From the NCBI GenBank assembly GCA_016177775.1, contig JACOUQ010000032.1:62001-126000 (forward strand): DNA of 64,000 nt, given 5' to 3'. Of this stretch, positions 23,256 to 31,770 are shown piece after piece (the stretch's first letter is position 1; each line of letters starts with the position of its first letter). The translations under genes were made by a program, and so were the position numbers. The notes beneath the pieces were generated by a model. The model did no database searches, was not told the DNA's origin, and saw only the letters and a program-made list of their open reading frames with translations. The DNA comes from Geobacter sp. GTDB lineage: Bacteria; Desulfobacterota; Desulfuromonadia; Geobacterales; Geobacteraceae.

Positions 23256-24509
23256 ATGGGAGGCATGACAGCAACCATTCTCATAGCCTTTTTACTTGTA
23301 ACCGCTTTCGGCTACTGGCTGCGCGCCCTTAACCTGCGCCACCTCAAGGCCCATGGCAGCGAGGTGCCAACCGGTTTCGAGGAAGCAATCGACACTGAAA
23401 CCCTCCGCAAGACCTCAGCCTACACCCTGGAGCAAAGCCGCCTGGGGCTATCAGAGTCGCTTCTGGACAACGTACTCCTCCTCTTCTTCCTCTTCGGCGG
23501 CATGCTCTCCCTTTATGACCGGTGGGTCGCCTCCCTCACCGGCTCCTTCGTGATCTCCGGCGTGCTCTTTTTCCTCATCCTCACCCTCCTCCAGACCCTG
23601 ATCGACATCCCCTTCAGCCTCTACGGCACCTTCAACATCGAGGCGCGCTACGGCTTCAACACCATGACCCCGCGCCTCTGGCTGGCAGACCTCGCCAAGT
23701 CGACCGCCATCACCGTTGTCATCCTGACGTTCATGACCTCCGGGGCGCTGGCCCTGATCGACTGGAGCCGCGACTACTGGTGGCTCTGGGTCTGGGGGTT
23801 CTTCGCCATCGTCTCGATCTTCATGATGTACCTCTCCCCTTATGTGATAGAGCCGCTCTTCAACAAGTTCGAGCCGGTGAAGGAGGAAGGGTTGGAGGAG
23901 AAGATCCGTGCGCTGATGGAAAAGGCGGGACTGAAGGTGAGCAAGGTCTTGCAGGTAGACGAATCGCGCCGGAGCCGCCACTCCAATGCCTATTTCACCG
24001 GGATAGGGCGGGTGAAGCGGATCGTGCTTTACGATACCCTGATCTCGCAGATGACCCATCAAGAGATCCTGGCGGTGCTGGCCCACGAGGTGGGGCACTG
24101 GAAGCTGGGGCATATCTGGAAACGCCTGGTCACGACTGAACTGGGGGCGCTGGCCGGGCTCTATCTGTCGTTTCGCCTGCTGCAATGGGAGCGACTTCCG
24201 GAACTGGTCGGCCTCGACCACGCATCCTTCGCCGCCCGGCTGGTCATCCTCGGCTTTGTCGCCTCCATCGCCATGTTTCCCCTCACCCCCATCTCCGCCT
24301 GGCTCTCCCGCAGACACGAGTGGGCGGCCGACCGTTTCGCCACCGATCTGTACGGCAGGCCGGAGGCCCTGGCCTCCGCGTTGATCAAGCTGTCGAAGGA
24401 AAACCTCGCCAACCTCCACCCCCATCCGCTATATGCCAAGTTCCACTACTCCCACCCGCCGGTGGTGGAGCGGGTGGGGAAACTTACTGGCGGGTCCGCA
24501 GGAAATTGA
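23256..24509 (+). CDS. M48-family membrane zinc metalloprotease (Ste24/CAAX-protease type)
   Basis: A 417-residue integral membrane peptidase. Hydrophobic helices are at about 3-20, 65-115, 145-190 and 290-345. The zinc motif HEVGH is at 277-281, and the third ligand is the Glu in HEWAADRFA (about 355). The arrangement and the ARYGFNTMTPRLWLAD segment match the Ste24-like group (CAAX prenyl protease 1 type). In bacteria the role is membrane protein quality control rather than prenyl processing; this is inference from the family. A second ATG at 23265 is possible. Its last 26 bases overlap the convergent actE-like gene. Confidence 0.9.
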   Translation: MGGMTATILIAFLLVTAFGYWLRALNLRHLKAHGSEVPTGFEEAIDTETLRKTSAYTLEQSRLGLSESLLDNVLLLFFLFGGMLSLYDRWVASLTGSFVISGVLFFLILTLLQTLIDIPFSLYGTFNIEARYGFNTMTPRLWLADLAKSTAITVVILTFMTSGALALIDWSRDYWWLWVWGFFAIVSIFMMYLSPYVIEPLFNKFEPVKEEGLEEKIRALMEKAGLKVSKVLQVDESRRSRHSNAYFTGIGRVKRIVLYDTLISQMTHQEILAVLAHEVGHWKLGHIWKRLVTTELGALAGLYLSFRLLQWERLPELVGLDHASFAARLVILGFVASIAMFPLTPISAWLSRRHEWAADRFATDLYGRPEALASALIKLSKENLANLHPHPLYAKFHYSHPPVVERVGKLTGGSAGN

Positions 24510-24939
24510 TCAGCTTCCATCTCGCCAGAGAATCCAGCTTGTCCTGAAACGGGGGCATGCGACCGAACCCGAGGGTGATCATCCTGAATAGCGCTGTGTC
24601 GCTCAGCCCCTTCAGCATGTCATGCCCGAGGCCGGGGGGAGGAGGCTTGAACCTTTGCCCGACCCGGCCTGGCTCTGCCGAGGCGAGGCCGTGGCACATG
24701 GCGCAGTTGATGTCGAAGAGCGCTTTCCCCTCCGTCACGGACGTCGCGCTCGGGGGAACGGGATTTCGCAGCTCCCCCTCCGGCGGAATGATCTCCCGGC
24801 CGGAAACCGGCACGCTGTCCGAGGGAGTGGCGGGAGCCGGCCCTTCGTATGCCCTGTGGGAAGGTTGCCGGTCCATCCATAAGGCCGCCACCAGCAGCGG
24901 CGCCATAACAATAACAGCAATAGCCGAAATGCGCTTCAT
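24484..24939 (-). CDS. actE: monoheme cytochrome c subunit, ActE-like
   Basis: A 151-residue protein with an N-terminal hydrophobic anchor (about 4-20) and a class I cytochrome c domain. The heme motif is CAMCH, with FGRMPPFQDKL providing the Met ligand region. It is the last gene of the Act-type operon, overlapping actD by four bases (ATGA). By analogy with alternative complex III it would pass electrons from the pentaheme subunit to a downstream acceptor such as an oxidase or soluble cytochrome. The name is assigned by position and heme content. Confidence 0.82.
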   Translation of the reverse strand: MKRISAIAVIVMAPLLVAALWMDRQPSHRAYEGPAPATPSDSVPVSGREIIPPEGELRNPVPPSATSVTEGKALFDINCAMCHGLASAEPGRVGQRFKPPPPGLGHDMLKGLSDTALFRMITLGFGRMPPFQDKLDSLARWKLINFLRTRQ

Positions 24940-25520
24940 CGCGTCCCCTCCGTTATGACCCGCAAGGCCCCCGCATCCCTCATGATCTCATCCACCCGCC
25001 TTCCCTGCTCTGCCGCGGGGAGAGAGGCGGCGATGCCGATGCACTCCCCCGGCGCCGTTTCTTCGCCGCAGACCACGGCGTCTCCCCCATGGTGGAGGGA
25101 GACGATGATCCCGATGCACCCCTCCGCGATGGCGGGATCATACAGCCGCTTCCTCCGGAAAGGGAGCCCCATCTCCAGGAACATCCCCGCAATGGTGGCG
25201 ACAATGGCGAAGAGCATGGTGATCTCGAAAGTGACAATGCCGGTCGGATAAAAGGCGATGATCGGCTTGTCACCGGTCTGTACCGGGTAGAGCCAGGCCG
25301 TGCCCGCAGCCAGGGAAAAGCCCGCGCCGGCGCCGGCCATCCCACCCGCCAGGGCCACCCAGCGGAACCAGGAGCGCTTGTCGCTCTTCACCAGCACCCC
25401 GTCCGGATAGGGCACGGAGGTCAGCGAGGTGATCTGCGCTTCGCTGAACCCTTCCCTGAGCAGTTCCTCCACCCCTATCGCCGCGCTCTCTATATCCCTG
25501 AATATGCCGAGGATTTCCAT
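24936..25520 (-). CDS. actD: two-helix membrane subunit, ActD-like (DUF3341)
   Basis: 194 residues: a small alpha/beta domain (MEILGIFRDIESAAIGVEEL, ALREGFSEAQITSLTSVPYP) followed by two membrane helices (about 53-75 and 92-118) and a cytoplasmic tail. The layout is that of ActD (DUF3341 family), a structural subunit of alternative complex III. It sits between actC and actE with a three-base gap upstream and a four-base overlap downstream. The C-terminal half (VSLHHGGDAVVCGEE...) is longer than a minimal ActD. Confidence 0.85.
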   Translation of the reverse strand: MEILGIFRDIESAAIGVEELLREGFSEAQITSLTSVPYPDGVLVKSDKRSWFRWVALAGGMAGAGAGFSLAAGTAWLYPVQTGDKPIIAFYPTGIVTFEITMLFAIVATIAGMFLEMGLPFRRKRLYDPAIAEGCIGIIVSLHHGGDAVVCGEETAPGECIGIAASLPAAEQGRRVDEIMRDAGALRVITEGTR

Positions 25521-25523
25521 GCG

Positions 25524-26951
25524 TCACTCCTCCCCGGCCAGGGAAGGCAGCCGGGCGCGACCGCGCGGGACCACGACCTTCTGGGCTTCCAGTTCCCGTA
25601 CGTCCGTCACACCCACTATCGGGAATAGCTTGGCAAAGAGGGTATAGAGGAGGGCAAAGCCGGCCAGGGCCGCGAGATTGACAGAGATCTCCACCCAGGA
25701 GGGGCGATAGGTCCCCCAGATAAAAGGCATGTTCTTGTGGGATAGCGACGGCACGATGATCAGGAAGCGCTCGATGAACATCCCGACATTGACCAGGAGC
25801 GAAACCACCAGCATCACCCCGATGGAGCGGCGCAGCCTCCTGAAACACATCGTCACGATGGGGAGAAGCGAGTTCCCCGCCAGCATCAGGAGCAGAGGGA
25901 TGGTGTACCTGTCCGCCATGAAGCTGAAGACCTCCCACTCGATCGGCTCGTGGGCGTACCAGGTGGTCTGGACCTCGACGAAATAGGCATAGGACCAGAG
26001 GAGGGAGATGACCAGCAGGATTTTCCCCATGTTGTCGAAGTGCCGCGGGGTCAGATACTCCTGGAGATGGAAGGCCCGGCGGATAATTATCATCAGGGTG
26101 ATCACCGCCGCCACCCCGGAGAGGATGGCGCCGATGACAAAGTAGGGAGGGAAGATGGTGCTGTGCCAGCCGGGGACCACGGTGACCGCGAAGTCCCAGG
26201 CAACGATGGAATGGACCGAAACCGCCACCGGGATGATGAGGGCCGCCATCAGTGTGGATGCCTTATGGTAGATGACCCATTCACGGGCGCTGCCGCGCCA
26301 TCCCATGGCCAGAATGGCGTAGATTTTCCCCCGCAGGCCGTGGGAGCGGTCGCGGACAATCGCCAGGTCGGGGAGCATCCCGATATAGAGAAAGAGGATG
26401 CTACCGATCAGATAGGTCGTGATGGCGGTCATGTCCCACAACAGCGCCGAGCGGAAGTTGGGCCAGAGCCCGCGCTGGTTGGGATAGGGAATCATGTAAT
26501 AGAAGATCCAGTTGCGCCCCAGATGGACGATGGGAAAGAGGCCGGCCACGGAGATGCTGAAAACGGTCATCGCTTCGGCCGCGCGCAGGATCGGACGGCG
26601 CCAGTTGGCCTGTGAGAGGCGCAGGATGGCCGAAACCAGGGTGCCGGAATGGGACATCCCGACCCAGAAGACGAAGCCGGTGATGTAGAAACCCCACATG
26701 ACCGGGCGGTTCTTGCCGGTCACGTACATGCCATGGGTCAGCTGCCATGAGAAGGCGAACATCCCCCAGGCAACGACCGCGCCGAGGCAGAAGGCAAGGA
26801 GGAACCAGCGCCGGGTCGGGGGGCGCATGGAGGAGAGCATCTCGTCGTTCAGCCGGCTGGCGGTCCTTGTCTCATCGGTCGCATGGGTCACATTAGTCCC
26901 CTTGGACTTATGGGACTTATGGGACGAATATGACTCATGGGATTCAGGCAT
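25524..26951 (-). CDS. actC: NrfD-like quinol-oxidising membrane subunit, ActC-like
   Basis: 475 residues, about ten transmembrane helices starting at RRWFLLAFCLGAVVAWGMFA. It shows the NrfD/PsrC family features, including GMSHSGTLVSAILRL and the conserved acidic and His positions of the quinol site. It is the proposed menaquinol oxidation and proton-path subunit of the Act complex. The N-terminus has an odd hydrophilic extension, ESYSSHKSHKSKG, encoded by a short tandem repeat of GGACTTATG units (26896-26940). The ATG at 26951 overlaps the stop of the Fe-S gene by eight bases. Upstream residues are an out-of-frame reading of that gene. Confidence 0.9.
   Translation of the reverse strand: MPESHESYSSHKSHKSKGTNVTHATDETRTASRLNDEMLSSMRPPTRRWFLLAFCLGAVVAWGMFAFSWQLTHGMYVTGKNRPVMWGFYITGFVFWVGMSHSGTLVSAILRLSQANWRRPILRAAEAMTVFSISVAGLFPIVHLGRNWIFYYMIPYPNQRGLWPNFRSALLWDMTAITTYLIGSILFLYIGMLPDLAIVRDRSHGLRGKIYAILAMGWRGSAREWVIYHKASTLMAALIIPVAVSVHSIVAWDFAVTVVPGWHSTIFPPYFVIGAILSGVAAVITLMIIIRRAFHLQEYLTPRHFDNMGKILLVISLLWSYAYFVEVQTTWYAHEPIEWEVFSFMADRYTIPLLLMLAGNSLLPIVTMCFRRLRRSIGVMLVVSLLVNVGMFIERFLIIVPSLSHKNMPFIWGTYRPSWVEISVNLAALAGFALLYTLFAKLFPIVGVTDVRELEAQKVVVPRGRARLPSLAGEE
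26896..26940. repeat. GGACTTATG tandem tract inside the actC 5' end
   Basis: Units CTTGGACTTATGGGACTTATG and GGGACGAATATGACTCATGGG are near-repeats of about nine bases. They are translated in frame as SHESYSSHKSHKS. Similar tracts occur between genes in many bacteria; here one is part of a coding sequence. Confidence 0.7.
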
Positions 26952-27684
26952 GTTCCCTGCCTCCTCCCTTGAGGTAATGGACCGAGGGGTGGGTACCAAG
27001 GTGCTCCAGAAACTGGAAGCGGCGGGGGCTGCGGGCGAGGCGGGCCACCCTGCTATCAGGATCGGCCATGTTGCCGAAAACAAGCGCATCGGTAGGGCAG
27101 GTCTGGGCGCAGGCCGGCTGCACCTCGCCGTCACGGATCATCCGCCCTTCCCCCTTGGCATCCTCCTTCGCCCGGCGGATGCGCTGGATGCAGAAGGTGC
27201 ATTTCTCCATCACCCCCCGGCTCCGTACGGTGATGTCGGGGGAGAGCTGGTTGTCGAGCGGCTTCGGCCATTCGTGGCGGTAGAAGTTGAAGACCCGCAC
27301 GGCGTAGGGGCAGTTGTTCCCACAGTAGCGGGTGCCGACGCAGCGGTTGTAGACCTGGCCGTTCAGTCCGTCGGGATTGTGGTAGCTGGCATAGACCGGG
27401 CAAACCGGCTCGCAGGGGGCATCGTGGCAATGCTGGCAGAGGACCGGCAGGAAGCGCACCCGCACGTCGGGGTATTCTCCCACCCAGAAGCGCTCGATCC
27501 GCAGCCAGTGCATGTCGCGCCCCTCGGCGATCTCATGCTTCTCGCAGATGGGGACATTGTTCTCGGCCTGGCAAGCGACAACACATGCGCCGCAGCCGGT
27601 GCAGCGGTCGAGGTCGATCACCATTCCCCATTTGTATGGGCTTGTTTGTTTTTGCATAGCCGACTCAACTTTCACAGTTGTCAC
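26944..27684 (-). CDS. ferredoxin-like Fe-S subunit, ActB C-terminal half as a separate protein
   Basis: 246 residues with four cysteine groups: CTGCGACVVAC, CQHCHDAPCEPVC, CVGTRYCGNNC, and CTFC paired with CAQTC. These fit four iron-sulfur clusters of the DmsB/PsrB/ActB type. The CVGTRYCGNNCPYAVRVFNF segment is characteristic of the ActB C-terminal domain. No Tat signal, so it would be exported with its Tat-signal partner. GTG at 27684 is chosen because GGAGG precedes it by five bases; an ATG at 27657 is the alternative. In known alternative complex III this domain is fused to the molybdopterin-like domain. Confidence 0.88.
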   Translation of the reverse strand: MTTVKVESAMQKQTSPYKWGMVIDLDRCTGCGACVVACQAENNVPICEKHEIAEGRDMHWLRIERFWVGEYPDVRVRFLPVLCQHCHDAPCEPVCPVYASYHNPDGLNGQVYNRCVGTRYCGNNCPYAVRVFNFYRHEWPKPLDNQLSPDITVRSRGVMEKCTFCIQRIRRAKEDAKGEGRMIRDGEVQPACAQTCPTDALVFGNMADPDSRVARLARSPRRFQFLEHLGTHPSVHYLKGGGREHA

Positions 27685-27743
27685 AACTTCCTCCTCCCTT
27701 GCCGTACCCAAAGGGCATAAAGGCGAGGGGAGGGATGGTTCTG

Positions 27744-27802
27744 GTAGGGGCAGACCTATGTGTCTGCCCGAATCAAGGGCGAACACATAGGTTCGCCCCT
27801 AC
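27744..27802. repeat. GTAGGGGC...GCCCCTAC palindromic repeat
   Basis: Ends GTAGGGGC and GCCCCTAC with internal GGCAGACCTATGTGTCTGCC and GGGCGAACACATAGGTTCGCCC. It is nearly identical to 8813-8872. It separates the two halves of the split ActB. Confidence 0.88.
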
Positions 27803-27824
27803 TTAAATGCAAAATCGTGCGCAG

Positions 27825-30023
27825 TCATATCTCTATCAGCTCGCTCCGGAAGCTTCCCTCCGGATGCCCCACCGTCACCAGCTTCCCCTTCTCCGAAATC
27901 CGCGTCACTCGCACCCGCGTGGCGTTCCAGGCTGGTTGGGGCTGTTCGCCGTCTATTTTCACTGCCACCAGATCAAGGGGGTTCACCCCCCGCCCCATGG
28001 CGTAACGTCCTCCCCCCTGGTGTCCCTGCCCCAGTGGAATCGCCACCATGTCCGGCCGGATGCCGGGGTAGATGACCGCGGGGAGGCGGATCGACCCCGG
28101 CGGGGAAGTCACCTCCACCAGGTCGCCGAACTTGATCCCAAGCCCGGCGGCGGTCTTGGGGTTGATCTCCACCCAACTGTCCCAGACGACGGTGGACATT
28201 GGGTCGGGAAGCTGCTGCAACCAGGGAAGTGGAGCGCCCCGACCATCATGAAAGGCCGGGGATGTGTAAACCTGGAGGTGGAGCGGGAATTCCTTTTCAT
28301 CTCCGGCGAACCGGGGCTCGGCCGGAGCGGGAACGGTTGCGGCTGCGACCCAGCGATAACCTTTCCCCTGCTCACGGCTCGTTTCGAAAAGCCCTCCCCG
28401 CCGGAGGAGATCGACCCAGGTCGTTTCGGAATCGAATCCGCTTCTAGCTCCAAGCCGTTTCGCCATCGTCCCCTTCAGCATCTCCAGGTATGACTCGTGG
28501 GGAAATGGCGCAGCCATACGACTTCCCAGCCTTTTGGCCGTCGCCAAAAGCACGTCGGGAAACTGGCGCGTATCGAATACCGGCGTCACCACCGGCTGCA
28601 TCAGCCCGATTGCCTTGTCACGGCCGCTGGACAGCGGCACCACGTCCCCCCAGCTCTCCAGGCAGGCGTGGTCCGGGAGAACCAAGTCGGCCTGCATGGC
28701 GGTGTCGTCCAGGATCGTCGAAAAACTGACGATGAACGGCACCCTGGCCAACGCCTCCCGGAAGCCGGTTGTCTGGGGAATGGCATGGACCGGGTCGCCG
28801 TGGATGAGCGCAACCCTGATCCGGTCTCGCCGCATGACTTCCACCAGGGAAAGGAGATCGCCAAAGGAGTTTTCCGGTCCGGCCATCGCCCCCCCGTCCG
28901 GGTAGACCCCTCCAGGGCGGTTCAGGCTCCCCGACAGAAGATTGAGAAGCTGGATGGCGCGGACCGATTCCGCGCCGTTCGTCTGGAAGGCGACTGTTTC
29001 ACCAGCCATGGCCACTGCAGGGCGGGTCGTGGCGAACTCGCGGGCCACCTCGACGATGACATCCTGCGAAAGGCCGGAGAGTTGCGCCACCATGGGAAGA
29101 TCGTACCTTTCCAGGGCTTTCAGGAGGGTTTCCGGCCGAAGCCCGTTCGCCGCAAAGGCGGCATTGTCGTAAAGGGAATCGGCCAGGAGCAGCCGGGCCA
29201 TGCCGAGCGCAAGCGCCCCCTCGCTTCCCGGCCTGGCCGGTAACCACCGGTCGGCCGAGGCGGCGGTCAGCGACATCCGGCCGCCCACATAGGTGAAATG
29301 CCCCCGGACCGTGTCCCGTCCCTGCCGCATCTGGCCGAAAGCATGACCGTAATGGACCGGGGAGAGATGGCTTTCCACGAAATCGGCTCCGAAGCTGATG
29401 AGGTAGCGGGTTTCGGCCAGGTCGTACCAAGGGAGGCTCTGATTGCCAAAGCTACGGCTGTTAGCAAGCTTCAGCCAGTCGGGAGAGAGGAGATCAAACG
29501 ATACGTGATGGGGTGAGCCGAAGGAGCGCATGAAGCTTGCAGCTACTTCCGCCAGGGTCCCCCGGAGTTGCGGCGTCACGAGGGCCAGCCAGTCCGTTGC
29601 CTGCTCCCGCTGAAGGGTCTTGAGCTGCTCCGTGAGAATTGCCAACCCCTCTTCCCAGGAAATCGGCGTAAATTTCCCCGAGCCCTGTGGCCCGCTCCGT
29701 TTGAGCGGCTGCGGCACCCGGTCGGGGTGATAAAGCTCCTGCAAAATTGACTGTCCCCTGGCGCAGAGCTTTCCCCGGTTGACAGGGTGATCGGGATTCC
29801 CCTCGATCTTCTTCGCCCGCCCCTCGGAAACCCGGACCAGGATGCCGCAGCCGGCCGGACAGAACCGGCAGGCGCTGGCATAGTAATTGGCCTTGCCCGG
29901 CGTCACCCCCTCGTCGGGCGGGACCAGGTAGGGAATCAGCTTTTCGTTTGCCGGCCGGCACCCGTCCAGCACAGCAGTTGCCGCCGTCATTGCGCCAAGC
30001 TGTAAAAAGGTTCTCCGCTTCAT
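27825..30023 (-). CDS. molybdopterin-oxidoreductase-like subunit, ActB N-terminal half
   Basis: 732 residues. The Tat motif MKRRTFLQLG is followed by a possible lipobox (VLDGC, C22). Cysteines C52, C55, C59 and C87 (CRFCPAGCG...GKLCARG) keep the [4Fe-4S] site of molybdopterin enzymes, which the fused ActB proteins I know have lost. The usual Mo-ligand Cys is absent: FGSPHHVSFDLLSPDWL stands at that place, so metal-cofactor binding is doubtful. The C-terminal MopB domain (WVEINPKTAAGLGIKFGDLV) is present. The ATG at 30023 has GGAG before it; an ATG at 30041 overlaps the upstream gene. Confidence 0.85.
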   Translation of the reverse strand: MKRRTFLQLGAMTAATAVLDGCRPANEKLIPYLVPPDEGVTPGKANYYASACRFCPAGCGILVRVSEGRAKKIEGNPDHPVNRGKLCARGQSILQELYHPDRVPQPLKRSGPQGSGKFTPISWEEGLAILTEQLKTLQREQATDWLALVTPQLRGTLAEVAASFMRSFGSPHHVSFDLLSPDWLKLANSRSFGNQSLPWYDLAETRYLISFGADFVESHLSPVHYGHAFGQMRQGRDTVRGHFTYVGGRMSLTAASADRWLPARPGSEGALALGMARLLLADSLYDNAAFAANGLRPETLLKALERYDLPMVAQLSGLSQDVIVEVAREFATTRPAVAMAGETVAFQTNGAESVRAIQLLNLLSGSLNRPGGVYPDGGAMAGPENSFGDLLSLVEVMRRDRIRVALIHGDPVHAIPQTTGFREALARVPFIVSFSTILDDTAMQADLVLPDHACLESWGDVVPLSSGRDKAIGLMQPVVTPVFDTRQFPDVLLATAKRLGSRMAAPFPHESYLEMLKGTMAKRLGARSGFDSETTWVDLLRRGGLFETSREQGKGYRWVAAATVPAPAEPRFAGDEKEFPLHLQVYTSPAFHDGRGAPLPWLQQLPDPMSTVVWDSWVEINPKTAAGLGIKFGDLVEVTSPPGSIRLPAVIYPGIRPDMVAIPLGQGHQGGGRYAMGRGVNPLDLVAVKIDGEQPQPAWNATRVRVTRISEKGKLVTVGHPEGSFRSELIEI

Positions 30024-30033
30024 TCGGGCTCCG

Positions 30034-30540
30034 TCAGACATGACACGTCCAGCAATCGATGCTCACCTTCTTCTGCCGGTGACACCCTAGGCACCACCCC
30101 ATCTTCAGATCGACAAAACGGGTGAGCGGTTCAATTGCGGTGACATCACCGTGACAGGTGGCGCAAACCAAGCCGGCACGGATGTGCATCATGTGGGGGA
30201 AATAGACATGGTCCGGCAGGGAATAGACCCTGACCCATGGGATCGGCTTGCGGTCCCGCACGTATGCTTCCAGCTCCTTGATCTCCAGGCCGAAGCGGGG
30301 ATGGCAGGTCATGCAGAACGACACCGCAGGAAGCCCGGCAACCGGCGACTTGGCTGCGTAGCGATGGCAGAAAAGGCAATGGATGCCGTCGACGCCGGCA
30401 TGAAGTTTATGGCTGAACATGAGCGGCTGGACCGGAGCGCGCTCACTGAAATCAAGCGGCAGGCTGTACAGCATTGCAACGCCGGTGACAATCGCGCCCA
30501 CCGCAACGACAAATCCGCCAATGAGCCACGATTTTTTCAT
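30034..30540 (-). CDS. actA: pentaheme cytochrome c subunit, ActA-like
   Basis: 168 residues with an N-terminal membrane anchor (about 5-27) and five heme-c sites in order: CLFCH, CMTCH, CATCH, CLGCH and CWTCH at the very C-terminus. His residues between them (FSHKLH, FPHMMH) can serve as distal ligands. ActA of alternative complex III is also a pentaheme protein, and this gene begins the six-gene set A-B1-B2-C-D-E. A start nine bases upstream (GTG) is possible. No promoter was picked out in the 30541-30702 gap. Confidence 0.9.
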   Translation of the reverse strand: MKKSWLIGGFVVAVGAIVTGVAMLYSLPLDFSERAPVQPLMFSHKLHAGVDGIHCLFCHRYAAKSPVAGLPAVSFCMTCHPRFGLEIKELEAYVRDRKPIPWVRVYSLPDHVYFPHMMHIRAGLVCATCHGDVTAIEPLTRFVDLKMGWCLGCHRQKKVSIDCWTCHV

Positions 30541-30702
30541 GCTGTTCACCAGGAAATATCAGGAAGTCTACGGTCAGGAGGAAGCTAGTGCCGCTGAGTT
30601 TAGAATATCAGGCATCTACCGGCTGTCAAACCAACGGGGAGAGCGATAGGAATGGGCGTTGCGCGGCGGAACAATATGCCGCAAAGGGTGGGAGACTCAA
30701 AT

Positions 30703-31191
30703 TCAGTAGATAAACGGGATCAGCTTGTAGACGCGCCTGCGGTAGGCGGAGTATTCGGGGAATTTATCCATCAGCCACCGCTCCTCGCGGCGGGACTTGA
30801 TGTCGAAGAAAATGAAGAGGAGCAGCGCATAGCCGATAACCAGCCAGCTATGCAGCCACACCCCCCAGCCGAACGCCATGAACGCCAGGCCGCTGTAAAT
30901 GGGGTGACGCACGATACGGTAGGCGCCGGTTACAACCAGCTCCGCGTTGTCCCTCGGCTTAGGCAGGGGGGTGAGTTTCCTCCCCAGCTTTAACGCACCG
31001 GCAGCGGCGAGAAGGCTCCCCGCCAGGAACACTGTTCCCCCCACCACTGATGCAAGCCAGCCGTACCGGGCGCCCCACTCAGGCACCCCCGGCCATGAAC
31101 GCGGGCCGAAGATCACCAGCAGAAACAGCGCGGCCTGGACGACCAGGTACCACTCGCCGCGTGAACCTTTCCACCAGGGGTTATGGGACAT
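30703..31191 (-). CDS. isoprenylcysteine methyltransferase-family membrane protein
   Basis: 162 residues with four or five membrane helices and the family end motif VTGAYRIVRHPIYSGLAFMA ... EERWLMDKFPEYSAYRRRV, which binds S-adenosylmethionine. Bacterial members are called isoprenylcysteine carboxyl methyltransferase or PEMT-like; the real substrate is usually unknown. An alternative GTG start at 31218 overlaps the brnA stop (GTGA) and would add nine residues. Confidence 0.82.
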   Translation of the reverse strand: MSHNPWWKGSRGEWYLVVQAALFLLVIFGPRSWPGVPEWGARYGWLASVVGGTVFLAGSLLAAAGALKLGRKLTPLPKPRDNAELVVTGAYRIVRHPIYSGLAFMAFGWGVWLHSWLVIGYALLLFIFFDIKSRREERWLMDKFPEYSAYRRRVYKLIPFIY

Positions 31192-31214
31192 GGAAACCGG
31201 GATAGATTTATTTT

Positions 31215-31484
31215 TCACGCCGCCTTCTTCCGCTGCTGTTCCATGACCGCCCGGAGAATCCTGTTCACCCTGGTCTGGTACCCCTTCCCTCCCTTCTTGA
31301 GCCAATCGAGAACATCCGCATCCAGACGGATGGTCACGGTCTCCTTGACAGGACGATAGAAGCGTCCGACCACGGCCTTACTCCAATCAGTGACAGGCGG
31401 AATGTCGGAATAGTCGATTTCCTCATCCGGCATCTCCTGAAGCGCCCGGATCTCTTCCTGCTGCTCTTTAGTGAGTTTCTTCAT
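31215..31484 (-). CDS. brnA: BrnA-like antitoxin
   Basis: An 89-residue antitoxin and likely autorepressor. The N-terminal half is helical and acidic (EIRALQEMPDEEIDYSDIPP). The C-terminal half is the BrnA ribbon-helix-helix: ETVTIRLDADVLDWLKKG and GYQTRVNRILRAVMEQ. The ATG at 31484 has AAAGGAAAC upstream and lies 17 bases inside the brnT 3' end, the usual overlapping toxin-first order of BrnT/BrnA. Confidence 0.92.
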   Translation of the reverse strand: MKKLTKEQQEEIRALQEMPDEEIDYSDIPPVTDWSKAVVGRFYRPVKETVTIRLDADVLDWLKKGGKGYQTRVNRILRAVMEQQRKKAA

Positions 31485-31752
31485 ACCGTTTCCTTTCATG
31501 CGCATCCGCCTTTCGTGCCGATATAATGCGGATGACCATTTCCCCGTCTGCATCTTCCCATGTGTGAGCCACAAGAAGCAAAAGCACGCCATTGACCATC
31601 CCGATAGTCTGCCAACGCTCCTCGCCATCTACTACCCTGTCGAGGCGGTTCATCTGAAATGGGTCTTCAAAGATAAGGCTGGCAAGTTCAAAGCTGACTT
31701 TATGCTTCTGCCGGTTGCTTCGGTTCTTGTTCTGGTCCCAGATTATCAACAT
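31468..31752 (-). CDS. brnT: BrnT-like ribonuclease toxin
   Basis: A 94-residue type II toxin with a RelE-like fold that cleaves RNA. The signature IIWDQNKNRSNRQKHKVSFE followed by ASLIFEDPF, and the later VVDGEERWQTIGMVNG, VAHTWEDAD and IRIISARKADAHERKRYE, match BrnT closely and look intact. It is paired with BrnA downstream. The AT-rich upstream region carries repeat operators. Confidence 0.94.
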   Translation of the reverse strand: MLIIWDQNKNRSNRQKHKVSFELASLIFEDPFQMNRLDRVVDGEERWQTIGMVNGVLLLLVAHTWEDADGEMVIRIISARKADAHERKRYEETH

Positions 31753-31770
31753 TTGGGCGCCTCTTTGTAT

